A stretch of 64,000 nucleotides of DNA from the NCBI GenBank assembly GCA_033977485.1, contig CM066984.1:27633501-27697500 (forward strand), in the 5' to 3' direction. The DNA is from Hydrangea macrophylla. Lineage: Eukaryota > Streptophyta > Magnoliopsida > Cornales > Hydrangeaceae. The position numbers and the translations under genes are program-made. Below are positions 1 to 10,400 of the stretch, one piece after another; position 1 is the stretch's first letter, and the number at the start of each line of letters is the position of its first letter. Under the pieces are notes generated by a model that saw nothing but the letters and a program-made list of their open reading frames with translations, was not told where the DNA came from and searched no databases.

Positions 1-416
1 ATTTTTAAAACATGTTCTTTGACTAGGGTCCCTTCCGACATCTTCGTACTCATTATCTTCTATATGGCAATCTGTCTAGTAGGCCTGCCATGCTTCCCAA
101 ACACCTTTTTAAGGGATTCGATAATGTCACTGGCAGAATTATTCGCCTGGAATTGGTGTTGCAACACACCAGCCATTAAGGCCAGAATGTAGCAACGGGC
201 CATTCCATTCAATTTCTTCCACTTATCGAACTCGCGTCTAGCAGCAGCTAAAGCATTTGCAATGGGTTCTTCGAGGCATGGGGTGGTGAGGAGATATATG
301 TGATCCTCCGTGGTTAATACGATGTTAAGGTTTCATTTCCATTCTATGTAATTATTTCCAGTTAACTTGTTCTGAGTGAGTATAGTGGAAAGTAGACTAA
401 ATGTAGATCCAGACAT
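1..416 (-). pseudogene. Copia1 gag N-terminus, broken
   Basis: Read on the minus strand from the ATG at 416-414, this encodes the N-terminal part of a Ty1-copia Gag (UBN2/retrotran_gag_2 type). It opens with the usual pattern of leader residues, then LTGNNYIEW, followed by the helical capsid-like region with REFDKWKKLN and a hydrophobic ARCYILALM stretch. Such proteins package element RNA into cytoplasmic particles. Two in-frame stops, at codon 28 (333-335) and codon 119 (60-62), show it is dead. The frame runs off the left window edge, so the zinc knuckle and pol would lie outside. It belongs with the tRNA-Met primer site at 2017-2030 and the LTR at 2033-3539. The family call rests on recognised motifs only. 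Confidence 0.75.
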
Positions 417-2016
417 TATGATTAACTGAAAAATCAAAAGACAAAATAAATATGGATATCATAATTTGATAGTTTGAAATAAGAGAATCCTTAAAACTCT
501 TATTTTAAAACAAAGTCGCTGAAATATCGAAACGAAAGAATAAAGCCTCCGTGTTGTGGTCAATGTTTGATTTTTCGATTAATCATGACTTGTCCGCTAT
601 TTAACTCTTGCAAAATAAGTTATGGCTCCCGAACCTATTTGATCTCTAAGTTTCTAAATAATGCCCCGTGTGGGATCCCTCATCCATAGCTTAGCAAGTG
701 TATACCATTAACTTGGATCCAATCACAACCGCTTCAAGTAGCACCCCTGTATGGTGGTCACCCTCTAACATGTCTGATTGATCCTATCCATAGGAGGTTC
801 ACATCTAGTAACCAATGAGCAGTGTACCCTCCGTATGGAATGATCACCCCTGGCGAGGTGACACAGAATGCACTACTCATCTTACAATGAACCGTTAATG
901 GAAGATCATGGGTGTTATAAATAGGACCCTCTCCCACTAGATTTGGTAGTAAAGGATTTTGCTTTTGAAAAAATTGTTTCCACATATTACCCATAAACAT
1001 CTAATATTTGCTAATGTGTTGAAACGGTTTTTGAATTTTATTTTAGAAAACTTATTTTACGTGCATGCAAGTAGTAAAAATATGATTAAATGTCAATCAC
1101 AACCAATCACATAAAATAAAAAACTAAAATTGAAACAAAGGCATTCATATGCCTATATCTCTCATGGCTCTATCTCCAAAGAAGCTCCTTCTTGGTTTGA
1201 TCGCCTCCAGCTCCATCTTCATGGACAACGGCTTGCTCCTCCATCTTCATGGGTTTTCTAATTCTATGACATTGGTCATATGCTTTTTCAAAGCTTACAA
1301 TTTATCTAGAAATATAAATCAACAACAAAAAAAAACAAAGAAGGCTAGGAAAACCAGTGAGACTTTCCTTTTCGTAGGATTGAAGTCGTAGCTCCCTTTA
1401 CACATGCCTTAAAACCAAACCAATAATTAAATACAACAATCACCAAACACAAACATTCAAATACAAAATAAAATATTTGTTGATGATTGGTGCCATGGGA
1501 GATAGCAGACTAATCTTGCTGCAAAAGGGTTAGTCATACGCACATCTACGCATATATAACAAATATGTGTAACTATTGGAAGCCCTAATTGATTTACACA
1601 GTGCATGAACTCTTTACGCACTGAACCCCTAATTGAACTATTCAGTTTCACAGAATGATTTGAAAAATTATAGAATATTATAAAAATAAAGCATATAGTT
1701 TTTAAAACTTTAAAACTATGAAAAGAACACCTGGACAGAGAATCGGTCTCGATCGATCGAACTCCATTCAATCGATCGAACAAAACAAAGTTCGATCGAT
1801 CAAAACGTGTTCCATCGCTTGAGAATAGAATAGGTTCGATCGATCGATTCGATCGATCGAACCCACCATGCATCCAATGCACTCATAGATTTGTATTCTA
1901 CTGCGATAACATTGCAAAAACAAATCTGTGACGATGCAATTTTGAAAAATAGTTCTAAAAACAACATGCAAATCAAAACTGGTGTTCCAAAACTCATCTA
2001 TAGATCCAAACAAGCA
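417..2016 (-). other. Copia1 untranslated leader between primer site and gag
   Basis: About 1.6 kb separates the primer site from gag, long for a Copia leader. No long reading frame is convincing. The part from about 1171 to 2016 has a second, diverged copy at 3541-4429, recognisable from shared phrases such as TGATCGCCTCC and GGTGCCATGGGAGAT. The proximal end carries a palindrome array (1748-1866). The stretch 420-1140 shows nothing further that I can support. Confidence 0.6.
1748..1866. repeat. Palindrome array in Copia1 leader
   Basis: Five or six copies of TCGATCGATCGAA or one-step variants lie in about 120 bp, including back-to-back copies near 1843-1862. On the transcribed minus strand the array is downstream of the predicted start and of the primer site. 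It pairs with the upstream array in the adjoining LTR (2419-2533). Confidence 0.75.
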
Positions 2017-2030
2017 TGGCTCGGATACCA
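2017..2030 (-). other. Primer binding site, tRNA-iMet type
   Basis: The minus strand reads TGGTATCCGAGCCA starting two bases after the LTR end. It matches the usual plant Copia primer site complementary to initiator tRNA-Met with one mismatch (CCGA for CAGA). This fixes the element as minus-strand and the LTR at 2033-3539 as its 5' LTR. Confidence 0.75.
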
Positions 2031-2032
2031 AT

Positions 2033-3539
2033 TGATGGAAAAATTAGGTTTAAAATTATTTTAAACGCGCAGAGGAAAGATTAAGTTTCAAAAAACTTAT
2101 TGGTATCCCAGGATCTACTAGTCGTCAATTCCATAGATGCGTGCAAGAGGGGACAAGAGTTATACCTTTGTGTCTTGAACCCAATTCTGAAATCTTCAAA
2201 CTTCTTGATGATACAGTAGCTTCTACTAGGTTGTCTTCACCCTTATGACTCCTGCGGATGCTGTCGGAGAGGCTAGAGTTGGTAGGAACTCCAACGAGGA
2301 GGATAAGGAGGCTTGGAAAACCCTAAATAGTCTCTGTAGTTTTCGTGTAGGAAAAACGACGATTATAAAATTTTGTACACAGCTTCCCTATTTATAGATT
2401 TCCAAAATCGACTTTAACCTTCGAGCGATAGAAGTGACCTCGATCGATCGAACCTTCGATCAATTAAGATACTTTCGATCGATCGAACTTGCCTTAACAT
2501 CAATTGATCAAAACCCATTTGATCGATTGAACCTGTCTTAACAAATCCACTTGTGCCTTTCCAAGCATCCTAGCAAAGCTAAGAGTGGGACCTCCTAGGC
2601 TCTATATTGTTGGCTAAGACGAGTTGTTAATTCCAATGACCAAACGCTTTGATCAGCAAACTAACCAACTGATCAATTAACGTTTACTCCACTATAAAAT
2701 GATAAGTGAACTCCAACACAAAAGAACATATCCGAAGTGATGATTAGACTTGTATGGTGTACTAATGTCCCTTTACCATCAGCATTCATAATCAAATTCA
2801 GGTAGTCGGATAACTGTTACTGTCAACCTGAATCATGAATACTTCTTGTATTCCTTGAGTCCCATTCACCTCTCATGATTGCCAAACATGTTGATAAGTA
2901 CCTATCAATAAGACTTCAGGTCTCAGTAATCAACTTGGTTACATTCTCAAGGGAATGCTTACTCTTTATCAGAGGGTGGATTCTATCTTAACAATATATA
3001 TTCACAACCCTGTGAACGTGACATACCTAAGATACCCAAATGTTGATCTTTTATAGACCTCACACTGATTGGTAAGTCAAAGCAACCATATCCACAGTCT
3101 GTGTTCATAATCGTATCAAGATTAAGAACACGTACCTTATACAAGTTATGAGTTCCTATCGACTGTTGACATCCTTGAATGTCGATAGAAGAGCTCATGT
3201 CCATCAATGCACTACAAGCACTAGCATATTAACTAAGAGTTACACTCTAGTGATTGAGATTCATCACTCCATCCAATGGCAGTTAATCATGCTATAGTAT
3301 AAACCTGATGAGATATCCAGTCTCATCATCCACTGTGACAAATTCTAAGTGCCAAAGAATAGTAATCCGTATCTCACTTGTGTGTATCTCAGACACACAC
3401 AAATTACTTACTATGATACTTAAGGATTTACAATATCTTATGAAATAAACATACATAGTGAAATGTAAAGCTGATATCCATAGATTAAAATGTCAATGTC
3501 TCATACATAAAGTAATGGTTTGAGGGCACAAACCCAACA
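2033..3539 (-). mobile_element. Copia1 LTR, copy 1 (5' LTR)
   Basis: The 1507-bp LTR is bounded on the plus strand by TGATGG and CCCAACA. Two more copies of the same LTR lie at 4446-5923 and 49617-51107, and the last has a perfect target duplication that proves the ends. The minus strand carries a TATA box near 2388-2398 with a palindrome array just upstream of it. A primer site follows its end. Copies differ by scattered substitutions and small indels, so they come from separate insertions. Confidence 0.85.
2388..2533 (-). promoter_or_regulatory. LTR promoter: TATA box plus upstream palindrome array
   Basis: On the minus strand the order is an array of GTTCGATCGATCGAAC-type palindromes (2533 down to about 2419), then a TATA box TCTATAAATAGG at 2398-2388. 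The gap from the last array unit to the TATA box is about 25-40 bp. Start-site position is inferred from the TATA box only. Confidence 0.6.
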
Positions 3540-4429
3540 CTATCTCCATAGAACCTCTTTCTTGGTTTGATCGCCTCCGGCTCCATCTTCATGGACAACG
3601 GCTTCACGCTCCATCTTCATGAGCTTCCTAATTCTATTACAATGGACCTATGCTTCTTTTGAAGCTTACAATTTATCTAGAAAAGCAAATAGCAACAACA
3701 TAATAAAAGGCTAGGAAAACTGGTGCGACTTTCCTATTCGTAGGATTGATGTTGCAGCGCCCTTTACATATGCCTTAAAACCAAACCAAAAATTAAATAA
3801 AACATAAACCAATCTCGAACATTTAAATACATATTTTAAAAGGGACTTGGTGCCATGGGAGATGGTGGACTAATCTTGCTGCAAAAGGGTTAGTCGTACG
3901 CACATCCATGCATATATAACAATAAATGTATCTATTGGAACCCCTAATTGATTCACTCAATACATAAACTCTTTACATACCGAATTAGAGCTTAAAACAG
4001 CATCTCAGTTCTCTGTCACCCTTCGATCGATCAACAAAGGTTCGATCTCTCGAACCTTCGATCAATTGAACATAGTTCAATCGATTGAACTTTCAGTTTC
4101 ACATAATGATTTAAAAATTTTACAGAGTAATATGAAATTAAAGTATATTTTTTTGAAACCTTTAAAAACGTGAACTGAATGCATGGACAGAGAATCAGTC
4201 TCGATCGATCGAACACTGTTAGATCACTTGTGAACATAAAATTTTGATCGATCGAAAGTATTCCGATCGATCCAACCTACCATGCATCCAATGCAATCAC
4301 AGATTAGTATTCTACTATGAAACTGCTGCAGAAATAGATCTGTGACGATGCAAATTCAAAAACAGTTCTAAAATTAACATGCAAATCAAAACTAGTGTTC
4401 CAAAATGCATTGATAGATCCAAACAAACC
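3540..4429 (-). other. Truncated second copy of the Copia1 leader
   Basis: This is a diverged copy of 1171-2016 that ends abruptly at the LTR edge (3539/3540). Position 3541 aligns with 1171. It sits between two same-orientation LTRs, giving LTR-leader-LTR-leader-gag on the minus strand. Either a Copia1 element inserted into the leader of an older Copia1, or the arrangement arose by recombination. Confidence 0.65.
4021..4277. repeat. Palindrome arrays in the truncated leader copy
   Basis: Two clusters, 4021-4093 and 4198-4277, contain TCGATCGATCGAA-type units with forms such as TTCAATCGATTGAAC that keep the dyad while losing outer CpGs. They occupy the position corresponding to the array at 1748-1866. 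Confidence 0.7.
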
Positions 4430-4443
4430 TGGCTCTGATACCA
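4430..4443 (-). other. Primer binding site, perfect tRNA-iMet type
   Basis: The minus strand reads TGGTATCAGAGCCA, the standard plant Copia primer site, two bases after the LTR at 4446-5923. It confirms minus orientation and Copia class. Confidence 0.85.
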
Positions 4444-4445
4444 AT

Positions 4446-5923
4446 TAAAGGAAAATTGGGTTTAAAATCATTTTAAACACACAACGGAAAGATTAAGTTA
4501 CAAAAACTTATTGGTATGCCAGGATCTACTACTCGTTAACTCTATAGATGCGTACAAGGAAGGGGACAAGAACTATACCTCACGGTCTTGAACCCAATTC
4601 TGAAATCTCTTAATTCTAGCAGCCTCCACTAGATGGTCTACACTTTTATGACTCCTACGGATGCTCCCGGAGAGGCTAGGGTTGGTGGGAACCCTAATAG
4701 AGAGGATATAGAAGGTTTGGAAACCCTAAAACAATTTCTGCAGCTTCTGGTATAAAAACAATGAACTCTAATTTCTGGACGCAACTTCAATATTTAAAGA
4801 TTCCCATAACTGACCTAACTTTCAAGCCATCGAAGTGGTTTCGATCGGTCGAACCTTCGATTAATTAAACCACCTTCAATCAATCCCACCTGTCTAGACT
4901 TCAATCGATCGAAGCAACTTCGATCAATTGAACCAGTCTCGACATCTTCCTCAAGTGCCTTTCTAAGCTTCCTAGCGGAGGTAAGAGTGGGACCTCCTAG
5001 GCTCTTTATTGTTGGCTCAGACCAGTTGTTAATTCCTATGACCAAACTCTATAATCATCAAACAAACCAACTGGTCAGTTAACGTTTGCTCGACTATAAA
5101 ACGATAACTGAACTCCAACACAAAAGAACAAATCTGAAGCAATAACTAGACTTGTATGATGTACTAATGTTCTTCTACCATCAGCCTTCATAATCATATT
5201 CAAATAGTCGGATAACTATTACTGTCAACATAAATGATGATTATATCTTCTATACCTTGAGTCCCATTCACCTCTCATGATTACTAAACATGTTGATAAC
5301 TACTTATCAACAAGACTACAGTTCTCAGTAATCAACTTGGTGACATTCTCAAGGGAATGCTTACTCTTTAATAGAGGGCAGATTCTATCTTGATAATATA
5401 TGTTCATAACCCTGGGAACATGACATACCCAAGATACCCAGGTGTTGATCTTTAAGACTTCACTAATTGATAAGTCAAAGCAGCCACATGCACAGTCTAT
5501 GTTCATCATCATCTCAAGATTGAGAACACGTACCTTATATAACTTATGAGTTCATATCGACTGTTAACAATCTTAAGTGTCAATAGGAAAACCTAGGTCA
5601 ATCAATGCACTACAAGCACTAGCATATTAACTAAGAAATATACTCTAGTGATTGAGATTCTTCACTCCATCCAATGGTAGTTAATCATGTTACAGTGTAA
5701 ACCTAATGAGATATCCAGTCTCATCATCCACTGCGACAAATGCTAAGTATCAAAGAATAGTAATTCGTATCTCACACACACACATATTACCTACTATGAT
5801 ACTTAAGGATTAACAATCATCTCATGAAAGAAACATACACAATAATATGTAAAGCTGATATCCATATATTAAAATGTCAATATCTCAAACATAAAGTAAT
5901 GGTTTGAGGGCACAAACCCAACA
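4446..5923 (-). mobile_element. Copia1 LTR, copy 2
   Basis: A 1478-bp copy of the Copia1 LTR. The terminal TGATGG is altered to TAAAGG at the left, while the right end keeps CCCAACA. The right edge abuts the C2 LTR, so bases 5924-5928 (ACCAT) should be one half of the target duplication. The other half would lie left of the window. Confidence 0.85.
4791..4935 (-). promoter_or_regulatory. LTR promoter of Copia1 copy 2
   Basis: The minus strand has a TATA-like CTTTAAATA at 4799-4791. An upstream array of decayed TCGATCGATCGAA-type units lies at 4838-4935. The layout matches copies 1 and 3. Confidence 0.5.
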
Positions 5924-5985
5924 ACCATGAACCGCAAAAACAGATTAATGTAGTAGATGAATCGAGAACACAAGCTCGATAACAG
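5924..5985 (-). mobile_element. C2 Copia LTR, fragment 1 of 3
   Basis: A short remnant between Copia1 and Athila1. It continues at 20024 once Athila1 is removed, as proved by the AACAG duplication at 5981-5985 and 20019-20023. On the minus strand it is downstream of the C2 TATA box, so it lies in the R/U5 part of that LTR. Confidence 0.6.
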
Positions 5986-7286
5986 TGACAAGCGAGGGTA
6001 TTTGTAAAATACAATCGCGCTAAAAGAAGAAAAAACACTGATTTAGTCTACAATTCCCTTGTATATCTGCAATTTGAATTACAATGCCTGTTTTTACACA
6101 ATATGATTAATCTATGATAAGTGGTATTGTTTTAGTGGATATTTGTGCAGATTACTGATGCTGTGTGAGGAACTGAATGAGCAAGATAAAAGGAAGTGCT
6201 TGGTTTTAATGAAGATAATTCAAACATGAAAAGGAAGTTTCGAGCGATCGAAGAGGTCTCAATCGATCGAAGTACATTCGAGCCCTCGAAGATCCCAGAA
6301 GTTCAATTGATCGAGAGATGTTCAATCGATGGAACATAGCTTTTATCAGATTTTACGCGCACGTAGCGGAAACGGAGTTCTTAACCCTAGCATTAGGTTT
6401 TTTTGTATATATAGTCGTATTGTATACGTCTTGAAGGACGCCCACTTTACTTTTCATCAATTTTACATAAAGAGAGGAGAGTTTGTTCTTGTTTTTTAGG
6501 TTTCATCAAGGATTTATATTGCTTTTGGTTAGATTCTATTAAGTTTAATATAAGTTCTGCATTCCAGGTTACTTTTTACCGCTTTATTTACATTCTACTT
6601 ACTGTTTGGTGAAGTTTAATCTGGTAATCTCGTAGCTTTGAATGATTAGGTAGTGTTAAATCGAAAGCGCGTCGATCGATTTCACAATCGTTATCAAACT
6701 GTTCCCAAATGCTCAGTTTGTCAAAACAGTCTCTGAACTTAAGGCCTTAAGGTATTTTTCTTCAATATCTTTTGCAAACCACCTTCAATGCTAACACCAT
6801 TGTAGGTGCGAGTCTTAACTATTGTTTTAAACCGCTTTCATGTGTTTCAAATTAACTGTGATGATATAGTCCCGGTCATGAAAGGTCTAAGGATTCTTTA
6901 TTCTAAGAGAAATACGGAATACTGTAGAAAATGTGCTCCATTGAGCTTCAATGTAATTGCATGGTAGATGGCTAGGTCGCAGTGGATTCGTGTAATCCCA
7001 GCATTCCTTTATTAAGAAAAACACATTTTAAAACATCCCTTTAGTTAATTAGTTAATCGTTAGTTTAATTTACTATAGTTGTTTTACTTTTAGTAGTTAC
7101 TTTGTGGAACTTCGTGTTCTACAATCCTGCATTTATTGATTTTTATTCTTCTTTTAGAGTTTAATCTAAGTATTTAGTTTAACACCTTCCCTGTGGGATC
7201 GACCTGGTCTTAACCAGATTACTACTTGCACGATTACCTACACTTGGGTATAGCACACAAGCGCACGCGCATTCTTAGCCGTGTCA
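5986..7286 (+). repeat. Athila1 5' LTR with internal deletions
   Basis: At 1301 bp it is 331 bp shorter than the 3' LTR. The main loss corresponds to 19081-19339 of the 3' LTR, with AATC microhomology at the junction near 6662. A second loss of about 60 bp corresponds to about 19358-19420. The deletions remove nearly all of the downstream palindrome array, leaving a remnant CGTCGATCGAT near 6670. Confidence 0.85.
6240..6414 (+). promoter_or_regulatory. Athila1 LTR promoter: palindrome array and TATA box
   Basis: Five TCGATCGATCGAA-type units, several decayed (for example TTCAATTGATCGAG), occupy 6240-6335. A TATA box TATATATAG follows at 6406-6414. The same arrangement is in the 3' LTR (array 18645-18755, TATA box about 18822-18830). 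Confidence 0.6.
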
Positions 7287-7292
7287 AGTTTT

Positions 7293-7309
7293 TGGCGCCG
7301 TTACCGGGG
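7293..7309 (+). other. Primer binding site, tRNA-Asp type
   Basis: TGGCGCCGTTACCGGGG starts six bases after the 5' LTR. It matches the 3' end of plant tRNA-Asp (TGGCGCCGTTGCCGGGG) with one mismatch. This primer choice is usual for Athila-type elements. Confidence 0.85.
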
Positions 7310-7416
7310 AAGGCGACAAGTTAACGCTTAGATTACCTCAATCTATCCTTATCTCTTTCTATTTTTCTTTTTTCTTTTAGTCTTTAGATTAAAAACTACT
7401 TAGGATCTTTCCTTTT

Positions 7417-10400
7417 ATGTTCGATAATTCCATCGAAGGAATCTACGGAAATCCATTCTATTTAGCCGATTCCTTCGATTCTATTAATCCCGTAGCCACA
7501 CCTACCGATTCAATGGCCGACAATCAAAGTGAAAACGGTGAAAATGTGGTTGTACCAATTGATGATTCTCTTCATCCTTTATGCGATCTCATGATACCCG
7601 AACACGCGCCTACACCTTCTTGTATTCTCATTCCACCTCATGCTAGCGAATTTCAATTTCACAATGGAATGATTCAACTCCTTCCTACCTTCCATGGAAT
7701 TGAAAGCGAGAAGGCATATCTATATGTCAAGGACTTTGAGGATGTTTGTAAAGCATTCTCACAAAATTGCCTTGTAGATATGACACGTCTAATGCTATTT
7801 TCTTTCACTTTGAAGGATAAAGCAAAAGCGTGGCTACTCACTCTAAAGCCAAATTCAATCTACACCTGGCATGCGATGAATACTGCATTCTTAAAGAAAT
7901 TCTTTCCACCTTGCATGACCACCGAGCTTAAACAACAAATAAACTCTTACAAACAAAAGAGCAATGAAACCTTTACCCAAACATGGGAGCATTTCAAGGA
8001 TTTGCTACTCTCTTGCCCACATCATGGGTATGAGAAATGGCAAACCATAAGCTACTTTTACGAAGTGTTAAATGGTGAAACTAAAAAGTTGGTTGAAACC
8101 ATGAGTTCAGGGCCATTTCTTTGCAAAAACACGGAAGAAGCAGAAGCTCACTTCGAGTGGCTAGCTGAACATGCCCACGAATGGTCCAACTCGGAAGATG
8201 TCCCACGTTCAGAGATATCCTGTGTAGAGGAGAAGAGTCTATATCAATTAAAAAGTAAGGATCATCTAATGAGTAAATATGAAGAACTAGTTAAGAAGGT
8301 AGAAGAGTTAGACATGAAAGGAGAGAGTTCTAGGCAAGTTTTACCTGAAGAACCATGTGGCATATGCAACATGTTGGGACACAGCAATCAATACTGTCCC
8401 AATGTGTCGTACTTTCAAGAACAACCCCCCATGGAAATGAATGCCATGCAAGGGTATAGGGGGGAGGGAAATTCCTATAATAATAACAACGTTTAGAAGA
8501 ACAATAGATGGAATCACCCTGGGTTTGATTGGAAAAATGATGCTGGGATCCAAAATCAATACCAACAACAACAGCCCTACAATAACAATAATCAATATCA
8601 AGGGTAATACAATAGGTAGTCCCAGCCATTCAATCAAAACAGATCAAATAACTATAACCAAGCTCAACCCTCTAATAATCAAGAAGCAAATGTTTACGTG
8701 CCACCTCACAAAAAGGTGCAAGAGGAAAATCCAATCTCTAATGCAAATTTAACACAACAGTTAATTCAAATGATGAGTAAAATGTCTGCAACATTAGAGA
8801 GAATGGATGCACGACAAGAGGGGTCGAGTGGAACGTTTATTGCTCAACCACTTCAAAACCCTAAGGGATACAATAATGGTCCCACTAATCATGAACAGGC
8901 AAAAACTGTGACTACACTGAGAAGCAATAAGATTATAGGGTACAATTTACCTCTCTCTACCCCTGAAGAGTACGAAGAGGATAAAGTGGTAAATAAAAGC
9001 AAACCATCCACTCAAGAAGAGGAGTCGTCCACTGATGACAAACCAGTAGAATCAAATGATGACGCTCCTAAAGAAATAGAAGACGTTGAGAGAAGGCCCG
9101 AAAAGGAGCCTATCATTGACGAATTACCTAAATGCCCTTTCCCTGCGCCTTACCATCAAAGACTTAAGAAACCCAAAAATGAGGCAAAGAATCAGGAGTT
9201 CTTGAAATTATTTAAACAATTCAAAATAAATCTTCCACTCCTTGATGCAATCAAATAAGTGTCGGCCTACGCTAAGTATCTAAAAGACTTATGTACGGTC
9301 AAAAGGAGGCAAAGTGTAAAGAAACACGCTTATGTCGCTTGCCAAGCAAGCGCAATCATTCAAAATGAATTGCCTCCAAAACTCAAAGTCCCCGGTACCC
9401 CAACTGTCTCGTGCCGAATTGGAAATCAAAGGATAGACAACGCACTCCTTGATCTAGGAGCGAGCGTAAACTTGTTTCCATACTTAGTATATAAATAATT
9501 AGGGTTGGGTGAACTTAAATCTACCCGAGTTGCGTTATAACTGGCAGACAGGTCAGTCAAATATCCTATAGGAATACTGGAGGACGTTCTAGTGCAGATA
9601 GATTCATTTTTCTTCCTGGTCAATTTCATGATCTTGGATACTGAACTGGTGTCTAATCCAGGTGCACAAATCCCGATAATTTTTGGACGTCCATTCCTCA
9701 ACACCATAGATGCCACGATCAAAATAAGAAGTGGTATAATGACCATCGTTTCCAGGAACATGACTCTAAATGTCAAGAGTTTTTGAAATCCCCGACCTGA
9801 AGAATACGAGGATGAGGAAGAAGTCAACTACATCGAAACGGTCATTGAAGACGAGGCTAATTTTGTTGATTACAAAAATCCCTTGGAGGTAGTTGTGTCA
9901 AAATTCGATGCTATCTATCAACCTAATGATTCTACCCCATTGGATGCTGCCTTAAATCACACGTGCCTCATGATGGAGACAAAAGAGGAAGACAGAGCTA
10001 AATGCATGTGGGTAACACCATATGAACCACTACCTCCAAAAACAAAATTAGTCATGCCATCTAATTTTCAGTTTCCCGATTTGGAGTTAAAGGAGCTTCC
10101 AATAGAGCTCAAATACACCTTCCTAGGGACTGAGAAGACTTACCCTGTCATAATTTCATCTACATTAGATCCTGAACAAGAGGGTAAGTTAATCCAACTG
10201 TTAAAACAACATAAAGGAGTATTAGGATGGACTATTGCCGACCTCAAAGGCATAAGCCTATCTGTGTGCACTCATAAAATATACTTGGAGGAAGATGCTA
10301 AGCCTTCACAACAAATGCAGAGGCGTCTGAATCCCAACATGCAAGAGGTAGTCAAGAAGGAAGTGCTAAAACTACTCGATGTTGGGATTATATATCCTAT

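Noticed and set aside
916..925. Plus-strand TATAAATAGG in the Copia1 leader as a promoter
   Set aside because: It is antisense to the element, has no adjacent palindrome array and no downstream coding region. It is a good match by sequence only.
1748..1866. Palindrome arrays as a CRISPR-like array
   Set aside because: Unit spacing is irregular, spacers are short and partly repeated, the genome is eukaryotic and no associated genes exist.
1457..2031. Minus-strand reading frames rich in RSID/DRSN repeats
   Set aside because: They are translations of the palindrome arrays and leader. Similar frames appear wherever the arrays occur (14314, 18597, 19127, 21111, 28823, 29558) with no conserved start or family.
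7293..7309. tRNA gene at the TGGCGCCGTTACCGGGG sequence
   Set aside because: Only the complement of the tRNA 3' end is present. It is a primer binding site, as its place after the LTR shows.
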